Assembly (NCBI RefSeq): GCF_001668675.1
Contig: NZ_LZKQ01000337.1
Span: 1 to 52,872 of the forward strand
From: Mycobacterium asiaticum
GTDB taxonomy: Bacteria > Actinomycetota > Actinomycetes > Mycobacteriales > Mycobacteriaceae
DNA: 52,872 nucleotides
Direction: 5' to 3'
Below the pieces are notes generated by a model. That model worked only from the letters and a program-made list of their open reading frames with translations. It was not told the origin of the DNA and made no database searches. This document shows, one piece after another, positions 41,945 to 50,476 of this stretch (its first letter is position 1; each line of letters opens with the position of its first letter). The position numbers and the translations under genes were made by a program.

Positions 41945-42922
41945 ATGAGTGCTCGAAAGTCCACTGACCGTGGCAGATCGGGTGAGCAACTGCCCGTCGA
42001 CCTACCGCCCAGCCGCATCCTTTCGGTCCGCGCCGCCGACGGCACGCCACTGCACGCGGAGGTGTTCGGGCCGCCGGACGGCTACCCGATCGTTTTGACG
42101 CACGGCATCGTCTGTGCCATCCGGGCCTGGGCCTATCAGATCGCTGATTTGGCAACCGAATATCGCGTCATCGCATTCGATCATCGCGGCCACGGCCGCA
42201 GCGGCGTGCCGCGGCGCGGCGGCTACAGCCTCAAACACCTGGCCTCCGACCTCGATTGCGTGCTGGATGCCGCACTCGCCCCGTATGAGCGTGCGGTGAT
42301 CGCCGGGCACTCGATGGGCGGCATGACCATCCAGGCCTGGTCGGAGCGCTACCGGCACAAGGTCGCGCGGCGAGCCGATGCGGTGGCGCTGATCAACACG
42401 GCCAGTGGGGACCTGCTGCGCCAGATCAAGTTGCTGTCGGTGCCGCGCGGCTTGTCGCCGGCCCGCGTGCTGGCCGGCCGCACCCTGATCAATGCCGTTG
42501 GGGGACTGCCGCTTCCCGCGCTGGCGCGGATACCGAGCCAGCACCTGGTGGCGATGATGGCGGTCGGCGCGGGCACCGATCCGGCCACCGCCCGGCTGGT
42601 GTACGAGCTCTTCGAGCAGACCTCGCCGGCGGGGCGCGGCGGTTGCGCCCGCATGCTGATGGCCGAGGTGGGGTCGCGCTACCTCAATCTCGATGGCCTG
42701 ACGGTGCCGACGCTGGTCATCGGCAGCCAGCGGGACCGGCTGACACCGATCAGTCACTCTCGCCGGATCGCCCGCGACGCACCCAACGTGATCGGCCTGG
42801 TCGAACTGCCCGGCGGTCACTGCTCGATGCTGGAACGGCCGGCCGAGGTCAGCCGGGAACTGCGTGGCCTCGCCGAATCCGCGATGGCCCGGCACGAGCG
42901 CTACCGGTTGATCAGCTCATAG
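41945..42922 (+). CDS. hpx: Alpha/beta hydrolase, non-heme haloperoxidase-like (Rv3171c-like)
   Basis: A protein of 325 residues. Seen: PIVLTHGIVCAIRAW (oxyanion loop), VIAFDHRGHGRS, the nucleophile Ser123 in VIAGHSMGGMT, the acid in VIGSQRDRLTP and the catalytic His in LPGGHCSMLE. The triad is complete. The family name haloperoxidase reflects homology; a true role as esterase or lipase is as likely. The start ATG at 41945 has a long G-rich ribosome site. It converges on aofH nine bases apart, the same pairing as Rv3171c-Rv3170. Confidence 0.9.
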   Translation: MSARKSTDRGRSGEQLPVDLPPSRILSVRAADGTPLHAEVFGPPDGYPIVLTHGIVCAIRAWAYQIADLATEYRVIAFDHRGHGRSGVPRRGGYSLKHLASDLDCVLDAALAPYERAVIAGHSMGGMTIQAWSERYRHKVARRADAVALINTASGDLLRQIKLLSVPRGLSPARVLAGRTLINAVGGLPLPALARIPSQHLVAMMAVGAGTDPATARLVYELFEQTSPAGRGGCARMLMAEVGSRYLNLDGLTVPTLVIGSQRDRLTPISHSRRIARDAPNVIGLVELPGGHCSMLERPAEVSRELRGLAESAMARHERYRLISS

Positions 42923-42931
42923 CAACTCGGC

Positions 42932-44278
42932 TCATAGCAACGCGGCCACTTCGGCGGCGGCACGCTGGCCGGATCTGACCGCGCCGTCGAAGTACCCGGT
43001 CCAATTGTCGGCCGTCTCGGTGCCGGCCCAATGGATGGGGCCGACCGGTGCGCGCAGCACCCGCCCGTACTTCGTCCACGAACCGGGCGGCACCGCGGCG
43101 GTCGGCCCGCCGGGCGCGAATTGCTCTGCGCCCCAACGGTGGTCGGCATAGTCGAGGGGTTCGAGGGCCTCGTCCCCGAACAGCGCGGCGAAGCATCCCA
43201 GCGCCTCTTTGCGGCGCTGCTCGGGTGACAGCGCATCGAAACTGCGGGAATCGACGAAACCCAGCAGCAGGCCGGGCCCGTCAGGGTGCGGGCTGAGGTC
43301 GAAGGTGATGAATACCGGGCCCTGGTCGGACAAGGACTGTCCGGAGAACCCGTTCTTTCGCCAGAACGGTGTCTTGTACGCGGCGTAGGCCTTGCTGAGC
43401 CGACCCTGGGGCCAGTTGTTGGCGAGTTGCTCGTATTCGGGCGGCAGCGGGGGATTGAACTCGATGGCGGCCCGGTGCGCGGGTGGGACGGCGACGATCA
43501 CGAAGCCGGCCTCGACCTGGCCGTGCTCGGTGGTGAGCGTGACGCCGGAGCCATGCCGGTCGATGCGACGGACGGGGGAGTTGAGCAGCACCCGGTCGCC
43601 GAGTTCGGCGGCTACGGCCAGGGCGATCTGTTGGGTGCCGCCCGGGAAATGGTCCTCCTGCGCGCCGTTTCGGGTATCGAGCAGCCGGTTCATGCCGCCG
43701 GCCGCGCGGACATAGCGGGCGGCGTGCAGTAACGACACATCGTCGGGCTCACATCCCCAGGTCACCCGGGTCATGATGGCCATCAGGTCACGCGAGGAGG
43801 CGGTGGCGCGGATCAGGCGCAGCCACTGGGCCAGTGACACCTCGTCGAGTTGCTGCGCCCGCCGCGCATTCCAGGGGGCTGCCACCGGCACGGTGCGCGA
43901 GATCCGCTCGAACTGCCATTGCAATCGCGCGATGTCGAGCAGGCCGAGCAGCGAGAGCCGGGGGATGGTGCCCCGGTAGGGGCGCGACGAGCCCCGCCAG
44001 CGGATGATGTTCTTGCCCTGGTAGTGGGTCGGCGTGGTCGGGATCCGCAGGTCAGCGGCGAGGGCTTTGACGGCGTCCTGGGTGGGGCCGACGAACGAGC
44101 CGCCCAGGTCGATGGGCAGGCCGGCGACGCTGCCGGTGAACGAACGCCCGCCGACGCGGTCGCGGCCTTCGAGTACCAGCACGTCGTGACCTTGTTGCGT
44201 CAGTTCGCGAGCTGCGGCAAGCCCGGCGAAGCCGGCGCCCACCACGACGACATCGACAGTCCGCGGGGGGTTTGTCAC
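42932..44278 (-). CDS. aofH: Flavin-containing monoamine oxidase AofH (Rv3170-like)
   Basis: A protein of 448 residues, the same length as M. tuberculosis AofH and very similar throughout as I recall it. FAD motif VVVVGAGFAGLAAARELTQQ with VLEGRDRVGGRSF; substrate and FAD part VPPGSWTKYG and IHWAGTETADNWTGYFDGAV at the end. It has no signal peptide, unlike the amine oxidase at 40481-41809. The start ATG at 44278 (TNPPRTVDV) fits the known N-terminus. It converges on hpx and diverges from the LLM oxidoreductase gene across 84 bases. Confidence 0.95.
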   Translation of the reverse strand: MTNPPRTVDVVVVGAGFAGLAAARELTQQGHDVLVLEGRDRVGGRSFTGSVAGLPIDLGGSFVGPTQDAVKALAADLRIPTTPTHYQGKNIIRWRGSSRPYRGTIPRLSLLGLLDIARLQWQFERISRTVPVAAPWNARRAQQLDEVSLAQWLRLIRATASSRDLMAIMTRVTWGCEPDDVSLLHAARYVRAAGGMNRLLDTRNGAQEDHFPGGTQQIALAVAAELGDRVLLNSPVRRIDRHGSGVTLTTEHGQVEAGFVIVAVPPAHRAAIEFNPPLPPEYEQLANNWPQGRLSKAYAAYKTPFWRKNGFSGQSLSDQGPVFITFDLSPHPDGPGLLLGFVDSRSFDALSPEQRRKEALGCFAALFGDEALEPLDYADHRWGAEQFAPGGPTAAVPPGSWTKYGRVLRAPVGPIHWAGTETADNWTGYFDGAVRSGQRAAAEVAALL

Positions 44279-44362
44279 GTCCTCTAGTCAACAGCATCGG
44301 GGTGAGGTTCCGTACTGTTCTTTTTGCCCCGCCGTCCCCGCCACGCAACTGAGGTAGGCGCT

Positions 44363-45484
44363 TTGAAAGTCTTCACCGCTTTGTATGGCCTTGCCGATGC
44401 GGCCGAACGGGCCCGTGAGCTGCGTGACGCCGGTGCAAGCGGTGTTGCCACCTTCGAGGGCCCGCACGACGTGTTCGCACCGTTGACGTTGGCTTCCACC
44501 GTAGGCGGACTGGACCTGATGACCAATGTGGCGATCGCGTTCCCGCGGAACCCGATACACCTGGCGCATCAGGCCAACGACCACCAGTTGCTCAGCGGCG
44601 GTCGGTTCACCCTGGGACTCGGCACGCAGATCCGGCCGCAGATCGAGAAGCGATTCGGCGCCGAGTTCGACCGGCCGGTGGCGCGGATGACCGAGTTGAT
44701 CGCGGCGCTGCGCGCCGTCTTCGAAGCGTGGAACACCGGTGGCCGCTTGAACTTTCGCGGCGACTACTACCGGCACACGCTGATGACGCCGACCTTCAAT
44801 CCCGGCCCGAATCCCTATGGGCCACCGCCGATCTTTGTGGGCGCCCTGGGCCCCCGGCTCACCCGGGCCACGGCCGAACATGCCGACGGCCTGCTGGTGA
44901 TGCCGTTCGGCTCCAAGCGGTTCCTGCAGACGAACACGCTGCCCGCGGTGCGGGCCGGTCTGCAGGCCAGCGGGCGACGGTCCGAGGACTTCACGATCAT
45001 TCCCGAGATCATCGTGTCGGCCGGCGACACCGAGGAGGCACTGGAGCGGGCGGCCGCCGGTACCCGTCGACTACTGGCGTTCTACGGGTCAACCCCCGCC
45101 TACCGTCCGGTGCTCGCCGCACATGGTTGGGAGGACCTGCAGCCCGAGCTCAACGCGATGTCCAAGCAGGGCCGTTGGCAGGAGATGGCCGGATTGATCG
45201 ACGACGAGATGATGCACACCATCGCGGCGTGCGGCACTCCCGCCCAGATCGCCGCGCATATCCGCGCCCGGGTGGACGGTGTGGCGGACAGCGTGTTCCT
45301 GTATCAGGCAGCGCCGATCGGCCTGTCCACGCTGGCCGAGATCATCGACGAGCTCAGGCACGATGGTGGCGACCCGCTTCGCCCGGCTACGCCGCCCTCG
45401 CGATCGCCACTACGGCACGATGGTGGCGACCCGCTTCGCCCGGCTACGCCGCCCTCGCGATCGCCACTACGGCGCGACGGTTAA
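44363..45484 (+). CDS. F420-dependent LLM-class oxidoreductase (TIGR03617-like)
   Basis: A protein of 373 residues with the luciferase-like TIM barrel. KVFTALYGLADAAERARELR, then TNVAIAFPRNPIHLAHQAND and GRFTLGLGTQIRPQIEKRFG, follow mycobacterial F420-type LLM enzymes. The barrel ends near residue 332 (TLAEIIDELRHD). After it come two identical 19-residue units (HDGGDPLRPATPPSRSPLR) made by a 57-base duplication, so the native C-terminus is probably lost or extended. The start is TTG at 44363, with GAGG seven bases upstream; an upstream in-frame ATG at 44324 adds 13 residues and has no ribosome site. Its end overlaps the convergent Rv3169-like gene by 18 bases. Confidence 0.87.
   Translation: MKVFTALYGLADAAERARELRDAGASGVATFEGPHDVFAPLTLASTVGGLDLMTNVAIAFPRNPIHLAHQANDHQLLSGGRFTLGLGTQIRPQIEKRFGAEFDRPVARMTELIAALRAVFEAWNTGGRLNFRGDYYRHTLMTPTFNPGPNPYGPPPIFVGALGPRLTRATAEHADGLLVMPFGSKRFLQTNTLPAVRAGLQASGRRSEDFTIIPEIIVSAGDTEEALERAAAGTRRLLAFYGSTPAYRPVLAAHGWEDLQPELNAMSKQGRWQEMAGLIDDEMMHTIAACGTPAQIAAHIRARVDGVADSVFLYQAAPIGLSTLAEIIDELRHDGGDPLRPATPPSRSPLRHDGGDPLRPATPPSRSPLRRDG
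45357..45470 (+). repeat. 57-base tandem duplication with inverted-repeat ends
   Basis: Two identical 57-base copies (45357-45413 and 45414-45470), followed by a short partial third start (GGC, then one changed base, GACGG). Each copy contains GTGGCGA near its start and TCGCCAC near its end, so each can fold into a stem. The copies are in frame with the LLM gene (19 codons) and sit at the junction of two convergent genes. The last copy reaches into the stop of the Rv3169-like gene. It resembles a mobile or expanding intergenic palindrome rather than protein-coding sequence. Confidence 0.9.
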
Positions 45485-46582
45485 CCAGTCGGCGAAGCCC
45501 GACGGGTCGTGCCGGCCCAAAGCGCCGTGCTCGTAAAGACCCCAGCCTTCGACCGGGGCGGCGTCGCCGTCGCGACATACGGCCCGACCGACATGGTCGA
45601 TCACGCCGAAGCCGGAGCGGCCGACGATCGCCGGATCGGTCATGTTGTAGGTGAGCCGTTCGACGAACTTCTCGCCCTTCCACATGCCGTGCAGCCAATC
45701 CGAATCGCCGCCGTAGCCGCCGCCGACATGGATCGGCACCGGCAGTTTGGATTCCACGTCGAAGTGGACAGGGGTGCCGTCGGGGCGGGTCGCGTCGATG
45801 GTCGCTCCGGTTGGGATGCGGGTGCCCGAACGATAGTGAATCTTCACCCGCGGCCAGCCCAGCTGCTCGACCCGGCCGTCGCGCCACACCCGGGTGCAGT
45901 CGTTGAGTGAACGGAAGCCGTTCGGCTCCTCCTGGATGATCAACACGATCGCGAAGTCGTCGAACGCGATCGGCACGTAGAGCCACCACATGCCCTCGAA
46001 CGGCGGATCGGCCGGGCGCCCGGCAGGTTCGGGTTCACCGATCGGGCGGATGCCCCAGGATCGGTCCCGACTGCCGATCCATCGGGCGGGGTCTACGTTG
46101 ATCTCCTCGCCGTCGACCGACAGGTGCCCGCTCCAGCTGCCCAGCTGCGCGAACCGCTGTGCGTTGAGCGTCACCCGGTTTCCGGAGCGCAGGATGTGCG
46201 GCTGTTCCTGGACGACGTCGAACAGCCCTTCCCAGGTGAGATCGGCTGCGATGCCTTCGGTTTCGTCGAGAACGATGCGCAGCTTCCGCAACGGATCGAT
46301 GACCTCGACCCGGTAACCGTTGACGTGTTGGTGCAGCCGGTCCTGGTCGATCGCGTCAGAAAGGTGCACCGCCGTCTGGGTGTCGCCGCGCCTGATCAAC
46401 AGGAACGCGTCTTTCACACCCAGGTTGGGGTAGTAGCCAATGCCGGTGATCACGAAGATGTCGCCGGTGCGGTCGTGGGCGTTGAAGTAGGAGCGGTCGT
46501 AAAAGTTTCGGTCGGAGGAACCGGGCCAGGCGATCGGCTGGGGGAGTTGATGTACCGGGTACTCGTCGAGCGGGCCTAGCAT
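45467..46582 (-). CDS. Conserved hypothetical protein (Rv3169-like)
   Basis: A protein of 371 residues. It resembles Rv3169 of M. tuberculosis, a soluble beta-rich protein without a known role. Seen: GIGYYPNLGVKDAFLLIRRG, WSGHLSVDGEEINVDPARW, GSRDRSWGIRPIG (a conserved family motif) and FEGMWWLYVPIAF. No signal peptide or known catalytic motif. The start ATG at 46582 shares one base with the stop of the phosphotransferase gene (TGATG), so the two are coupled. A GTG three bases before is a weaker start. Confidence 0.88.
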   Translation of the reverse strand: MLGPLDEYPVHQLPQPIAWPGSSDRNFYDRSYFNAHDRTGDIFVITGIGYYPNLGVKDAFLLIRRGDTQTAVHLSDAIDQDRLHQHVNGYRVEVIDPLRKLRIVLDETEGIAADLTWEGLFDVVQEQPHILRSGNRVTLNAQRFAQLGSWSGHLSVDGEEINVDPARWIGSRDRSWGIRPIGEPEPAGRPADPPFEGMWWLYVPIAFDDFAIVLIIQEEPNGFRSLNDCTRVWRDGRVEQLGWPRVKIHYRSGTRIPTGATIDATRPDGTPVHFDVESKLPVPIHVGGGYGGDSDWLHGMWKGEKFVERLTYNMTDPAIVGRSGFGVIDHVGRAVCRDGDAAPVEGWGLYEHGALGRHDPSGFADWLTVAP

Positions 46583-47700
46583 CACTGATCCTCTCCGATA
46601 AAGCGTTTCATCAATCCGGCGTGGTAGAACAGCGACTCCACGTCGTCGGGTTTCTCGGCTTCACCGAAGTGCACCCGCCGCGCGCCGGTGCGCATGAACA
46701 CGCAGGCCCACATCACTCCCGAATACGCATAGAACCACCGCAGGTCGTCGAGCTCCACGCCGGTGAGTTGCCGGTACGTGTCGCGGACATCCTCCTCGCG
46801 CATCACCTGCGGCAGGCCCGGCAGCGTCGCCAGGTTGGCAAGTTCCTCAAACACCTTGTGCGCGTAAATCATCCAGGCGACATCGAGTTCGCGAGGGCCC
46901 AGCGTCACCATTTCCCAGTCCAGCACCGCGACCGGCTCGAAATCCCGGTACAACACGTTGCCCACCCGGGCATCGCCCCACAGCAGGACCGGTTCGCGGG
47001 CATCGGCATCCTTGGGCCAATTGTCCTGCAGCCACTGCAGACTGCGTTCGACCAGCGGCGACCGGCCGATATCCGGGACCGCGAATTCGTACCAGGACTT
47101 GACCCAGTTGAAATGCTTGCGCAGCGCGGTGTCGCCGGTCAGTCCCTCGGTGAGGAAGCCAAACGTCTGCTCGGCCTGGGGTATCGAGTGCAGGGTGGCC
47201 AGTACCTTGACGCTGGCATCCTGCAGCTTACGCTGTTGATCGGCGGGCGCGTCGGCAAACCAGTTGCCGCCGAACGTATATGGCATGACGTCGGGTGGTA
47301 CCACCCCGTCGACATAATCCATCAGGAAGAACGGGGAGCCCAGCACCTCCCCGGTGTTCTCGATCCAGCGCACCTGTGGGACTGGGACGTCGGTCAGTTC
47401 GCCGACCTGGCGGATGACTTCGAATTGATGGTCGAGGCGATAGGTGGGGAAGACCGGCACGTCCTGGGCGGTCGGCGCCACGCGTGCCACCAGCTTCTGC
47501 TCCTGCCCGTCCCACCGGGCAGTCAGGATGATCGTTTCCGAGGACATGCCCGTCGAGTCCACACCGCTTTCCACGGTGACCTCCGGGGCAACGGGAAGCA
47601 CGGTCGACAGCCATTGCGACATCAAGCTCGGGACGGTGGCGGTGTCGCGGCTCGAGCGTTGCATGCGGCCTATCTCTTCGACCGCCGGTTCATTGGCCAC
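46582..47700 (-). CDS. Aminoglycoside-phosphotransferase-like protein (Rv3168-like)
   Basis: A protein of 372 residues with the APH/choline kinase fold, close to Rv3168. Catalytic loop LLWGDARVGNVLY with Asp243 and Asn248 (Trp replaces the His of the usual HGD), metal motif VAVLDWEMVTLGPRE with Asp261, and gatekeeper-hinge region FFLMDYVDGVV. In this ACAD10-like branch the substrate is probably an acyl or hydroxyacyl compound rather than an antibiotic; resistance should not be assumed. The start at 47700 (MANEPAVEE) lies 44 bases from the divergent TetR gene. Confidence 0.9.
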   Translation of the reverse strand: MANEPAVEEIGRMQRSSRDTATVPSLMSQWLSTVLPVAPEVTVESGVDSTGMSSETIILTARWDGQEQKLVARVAPTAQDVPVFPTYRLDHQFEVIRQVGELTDVPVPQVRWIENTGEVLGSPFFLMDYVDGVVPPDVMPYTFGGNWFADAPADQQRKLQDASVKVLATLHSIPQAEQTFGFLTEGLTGDTALRKHFNWVKSWYEFAVPDIGRSPLVERSLQWLQDNWPKDADAREPVLLWGDARVGNVLYRDFEPVAVLDWEMVTLGPRELDVAWMIYAHKVFEELANLATLPGLPQVMREEDVRDTYRQLTGVELDDLRWFYAYSGVMWACVFMRTGARRVHFGEAEKPDDVESLFYHAGLMKRFIGEDQ

Positions 47701-47722
47701 GATGCTTCCTTTGCGGGGTAAT

Positions 47723-47733
47723 TACGATACGGT
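47723..47733 (+). promoter_or_regulatory. Promoter/operator region between phosphotransferase and TetR genes
   Basis: The 43 bases between the divergent starts contain overlapping -10-like boxes TACGAT (47723-47728) and TACGGT (47728-47733) for the TetR gene, within an imperfect palindrome TACGGTAGGTA (47728-47738). This is where the TetR protein would be expected to bind and control both directions. Motif evidence only. Confidence 0.35.
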
Positions 47734-47743
47734 AGGTAGCGTT

Positions 47744-48346
47744 ATGAAAGCAGACCCGTCAACCCTTGACAAGGCCCCCGGTGCCGGGCGGCCCCGGGAT
47801 CCGCGTATCGACTCTGCCATCCTTGCCGCGACGGCGGAACTGCTTGTGGACATCGGCTATTCGAGTCTGAGCCTGGCCGCGGTCGCCGAACGTGCCGGGA
47901 CCACCAAGTCGGCGCTGTACCGCAGGTGGTCCAGCAAGGCCGAGTTGGTGCACGAGGCGGCGTTCCCGGTCGCGCCGACCGCGTTGGTGGCGCCCGCCGG
48001 CGATTTCGCCGCCGACATCGCGATGATGATCGAGGCGACCCGAGACGTCTTCACCACTCCGGTCGTGCGCGCCGCCCTGCCGGGGCTCGTCGCCGACATG
48101 ACCGCGGACGCCGAGCTCAACGCCCGCGTCATGTCCCGGTTCGCGGACTTGTTCACCGCGGTGCGGCTTCGGCTGCGGGAAGCTGTGGAGCGGGGGGAGG
48201 CGCATCCCGACGTCGACCCGGACCGGTTGATCGAGTTGATCGGAGGAGCCACGATGCTGCGGATGCTGCTGTACCCGGACCGAAAACTCGACGACTCCTG
48301 GGTGCAGCAGACCACCGCCATCATCGTGCACGGGGTCACGCGATGA
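47744..48346 (+). CDS. TetR family regulator (Rv3167c-like)
   Basis: A protein of 200 residues. HTH at about 22-65 (ILAATAELLVDIGYSSLSLA; VAERAGTTKSALYRRWSSKA), which is the TetR_N pattern with the Arg-Trp of the recognition helix end. The C-terminal domain has PAGDFAADIAMMIEATRDVF and LIELIGGATMLRMLLYPD. The start ATG at 47744 begins the family N-terminus (KADPSTLDK); the open frame upstream to 47444 is antisense to the phosphotransferase and rejected. It diverges from the phosphotransferase as Rv3167c does from Rv3168, and its stop overlaps the SDR start (ATGA). Confidence 0.9.
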   Translation: MKADPSTLDKAPGAGRPRDPRIDSAILAATAELLVDIGYSSLSLAAVAERAGTTKSALYRRWSSKAELVHEAAFPVAPTALVAPAGDFAADIAMMIEATRDVFTTPVVRAALPGLVADMTADAELNARVMSRFADLFTAVRLRLREAVERGEAHPDVDPDRLIELIGGATMLRMLLYPDRKLDDSWVQQTTAIIVHGVTR

Positions 48347-49176
48347 CGGCGGCGATTGTCACCGGCGCCAGCCGCGGCCTGGGCCGAGCGATCGCGCTGG
48401 CCTTGGCCGCCGAGGGTGTAGCGGTAGCCGTGGCCGGCCGCACCGAAGCGGTCTGGGATGACCGGCTGCCCGGCACCATCGGCGAGACCGTCGCCGATAT
48501 CGAGGCGGCGGGCGGACGGGCGGTGGCCGTCCGAGCCGACCTGACCGAGCGTGACGACATAGTCCGGCTGGTGGACACCGCGCGAGACGCGTTGGGCCCC
48601 ATCACGATACTGATCAACAACGCCGCCTTCACCGCACCCGGCCGCCCGGGCGCGCAGCCACGTCCCAAGTCTGCGACTCCCAAGCCGAAACCCGGCTGGC
48701 CAGGCTTCGTCAGCACCCCGCTGTCCGCCTACCGCCGGCATTTCGAGATCTCGATCTTCGCGGCCTACGAACTCATGCAGCTGGTCAGCCCCGACATGAT
48801 CACCGCGGGCGGCGGCTCGATCGTCAACATCACCTCGGTCGCGTCGCGGCTGCCCGGCGACGGGCCCTATCCGGACCGCAGTGGTGGCGTGCTGCCCGGA
48901 TACGGTGGCTCCAAGGCAGCGCTCGAGCATCTGACCCAATGCGCCGCATACGATCTCGCGGAGTACAACATTGCGGTGAACGCCCTCGCGCCGTCCAAAG
49001 CGATCATGACGCCAGGCTTGTCCTACTATGCGCGCAGCTTCGACGAAGTCAGTTCGGCCGACGAATTCGCCCAAGCGGCAGTGCAACTCACGAGGGTGGA
49101 CCCCGCCGTGGTGACCGGGCGCACCATCGGGCACCTGCAGGTGCTCGACGGCACCTTCACACCGTTCCGCCTCTGA
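48343..49176 (+). CDS. Short-chain dehydrogenase/reductase
   Basis: A protein of 277 residues. NAD(P)-binding TGASRGLGRAIALAL, VRADLTERDDI, NNAAFTAPG, catalytic Ser in SIVNITSVAS, and catalytic Tyr and Lys in GYGGSKAALEH. The enzyme looks active. A loop of about 20 residues after NNAA (PGRPGAQPRPKSATPKPKPG) is longer and more basic than usual. The start ATG overlaps the TetR stop, so it is probably under that regulator. The next gene, on the opposite strand, has its stop directly adjacent (TGATCA shared palindrome at 49174-49179). Confidence 0.92.
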   Translation: MTAAIVTGASRGLGRAIALALAAEGVAVAVAGRTEAVWDDRLPGTIGETVADIEAAGGRAVAVRADLTERDDIVRLVDTARDALGPITILINNAAFTAPGRPGAQPRPKSATPKPKPGWPGFVSTPLSAYRRHFEISIFAAYELMQLVSPDMITAGGGSIVNITSVASRLPGDGPYPDRSGGVLPGYGGSKAALEHLTQCAAYDLAEYNIAVNALAPSKAIMTPGLSYYARSFDEVSSADEFAQAAVQLTRVDPAVVTGRTIGHLQVLDGTFTPFRL

Positions 49177-50463
49177 TCAAGCGGCGTGACGGTCGATCAG
49201 CGTGATCGCGATGCCGGTTTCGACTTCGCTGATATCAACTCTGGGGTAGCCGGGCAGAGGTGGTGCGGTCGACCGGTAGCGGGCGCCGGTGGGGGTGGTG
49301 TACTCGGCGCTGTGCCGGCCCTCGCTGGTGCCGGTGGTGACCAGCCAGCCCGGCGCTTCTTTGGCGTAGTTGCACAGTTCGCATTGACCCTGGCCGTTGC
49401 CGGCGCTGGTCTTGCCGCCGCGCCGCCAGGGCTGGGCGTGGTCGCGGTGGCGGATCGGGGCGTCGCAATAGGGAGTACGGCAGGTTTGGTCGCGCAGCCC
49501 GATGAAGCGGGCGAGGCCGCGGGGGAAGGTGCGGCTGCGGGATTCCATGGCGACCAGGGCTCCGGTGCTCGGGCGCGCGTAGAGGCGGCGCAGGCTCGCC
49601 CGGGAGCGCCGATCGGTTAGGGCGTTGTCGATCATGGTCCGGGCCACCTCGGCGGGGATCGGTCCGTAGCCGTCGAGCAGGGCGGAGCTGGTGTCCTGGC
49701 CGAGCAGTGCGGTATCGGAGATCACGACGTTGACCGCGACCGGCGCCGCGGCATCGGCGGGGCTGCCGGTGATTCGCTCGACCACAGCGTCCGCCATGAC
49801 CTGGCCGCGGGATCGGCCATCGAAGGTGGTGTCGGCGATGCGCCGCAGGGTGGCATACACCCCGACGCCCTGCGCGACGGGCAGCAGGACTGACACCCAG
49901 CTCATGGTGTCCGGCGCCGGCCGGATGGTCACCGTCCGGTCCTGCGGGGCCTTGGCCGCGCGATCGACAACGGCGTGCGGGTCGCGGCGGTAGGCGATGG
50001 CTTTAGCCTCGGCCGTCAATCGCTTGTCGCCCTTGCCGGTCAGCTTGTCCACGTCGGCGCACATCTCGCGGTCCAGGGCGCGACGGTCTTCGACGTCCAG
50101 GCAGGCCGATTCGCGCACGATCAGGGTGGCCCGCCACTCCGAGAGCGCTCCGCATTCCAGAGCGGCCAGCGTGTACGGCATCTCGTGGACCAGCGCCTTG
50201 GCCAGGCCCAGGTGCTGACCGCCGCGGACCGGAGCATCCCGACGGGCCAGGGCGATCTCGCTGGCCAGGCCGCGGCAGCGTTTGGCCGCGGGCACCCCGG
50301 CCGCGGTTTCGGCGGCTCGCCGGGCGGTGGCAAGTGCCGCCGCCGCACGGGCCTGACCCGCCGCGGCTGCGCTCTTGACCTGCTCCAACGCGGTGATACG
50401 GGCGACAAGTTCGGCTTCGCCCGCCGCCGGGTCGAGCGACGTCAATTCCGCTAGTTCGAACAT
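49177..50463 (-). CDS. 13E12 repeat family protein (DUF222 + HNH endonuclease)
   Basis: A protein of 428 residues. The N-terminal two thirds is DUF222, Ala/Arg-rich and helical (AAAALATARRAAETAAGVPA and later VRESACLDVEDRRALDREM). The C-terminal HNH domain has DQTCRTPYCDAPIRHRDHA, then KTSAGNGQGQCELCNYAKEA, with the paired Cys of a structural zinc and the His-Asn-His residues. These multi-copy mycobacterial genes (13E12 type) are linked to mobile DNA, but their role is unclear. The start ATG at 50463 is supported by a -10 box seven bases upstream; the open frame continues ten codons further. It interrupts the Rv3167c-Rv3166c neighbourhood of M. tuberculosis. Confidence 0.9.
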   Translation of the reverse strand: MFELAELTSLDPAAGEAELVARITALEQVKSAAAAGQARAAAALATARRAAETAAGVPAAKRCRGLASEIALARRDAPVRGGQHLGLAKALVHEMPYTLAALECGALSEWRATLIVRESACLDVEDRRALDREMCADVDKLTGKGDKRLTAEAKAIAYRRDPHAVVDRAAKAPQDRTVTIRPAPDTMSWVSVLLPVAQGVGVYATLRRIADTTFDGRSRGQVMADAVVERITGSPADAAAPVAVNVVISDTALLGQDTSSALLDGYGPIPAEVARTMIDNALTDRRSRASLRRLYARPSTGALVAMESRSRTFPRGLARFIGLRDQTCRTPYCDAPIRHRDHAQPWRRGGKTSAGNGQGQCELCNYAKEAPGWLVTTGTSEGRHSAEYTTPTGARYRSTAPPLPGYPRVDISEVETGIAITLIDRHAA

Positions 50464-50476
50464 ATGTGCGATAGTA
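50464..50476 (-). promoter_or_regulatory. Leaderless promoter of the 13E12-type gene
   Basis: On the minus strand TACTAT (50476-50471) is followed by seven bases and then ATG at 50463, the spacing that puts the transcription start on the ATG. No ribosome site precedes the ATG. No -35 at the right distance was found. Confidence 0.5.

Noticed and set aside
46582..47700. Aminoglycoside resistance gene
   Set aside because: The fold is APH-like, but it matches the Rv3168/ACAD10-like branch with WGD in place of HGD, and no resistance role can be claimed from sequence.
47444..47743. 100-residue N-terminal extension of the Rv3167c-like TetR protein
   Set aside because: It runs antisense through the phosphotransferase gene; the HTH begins normally after ATG 47744.
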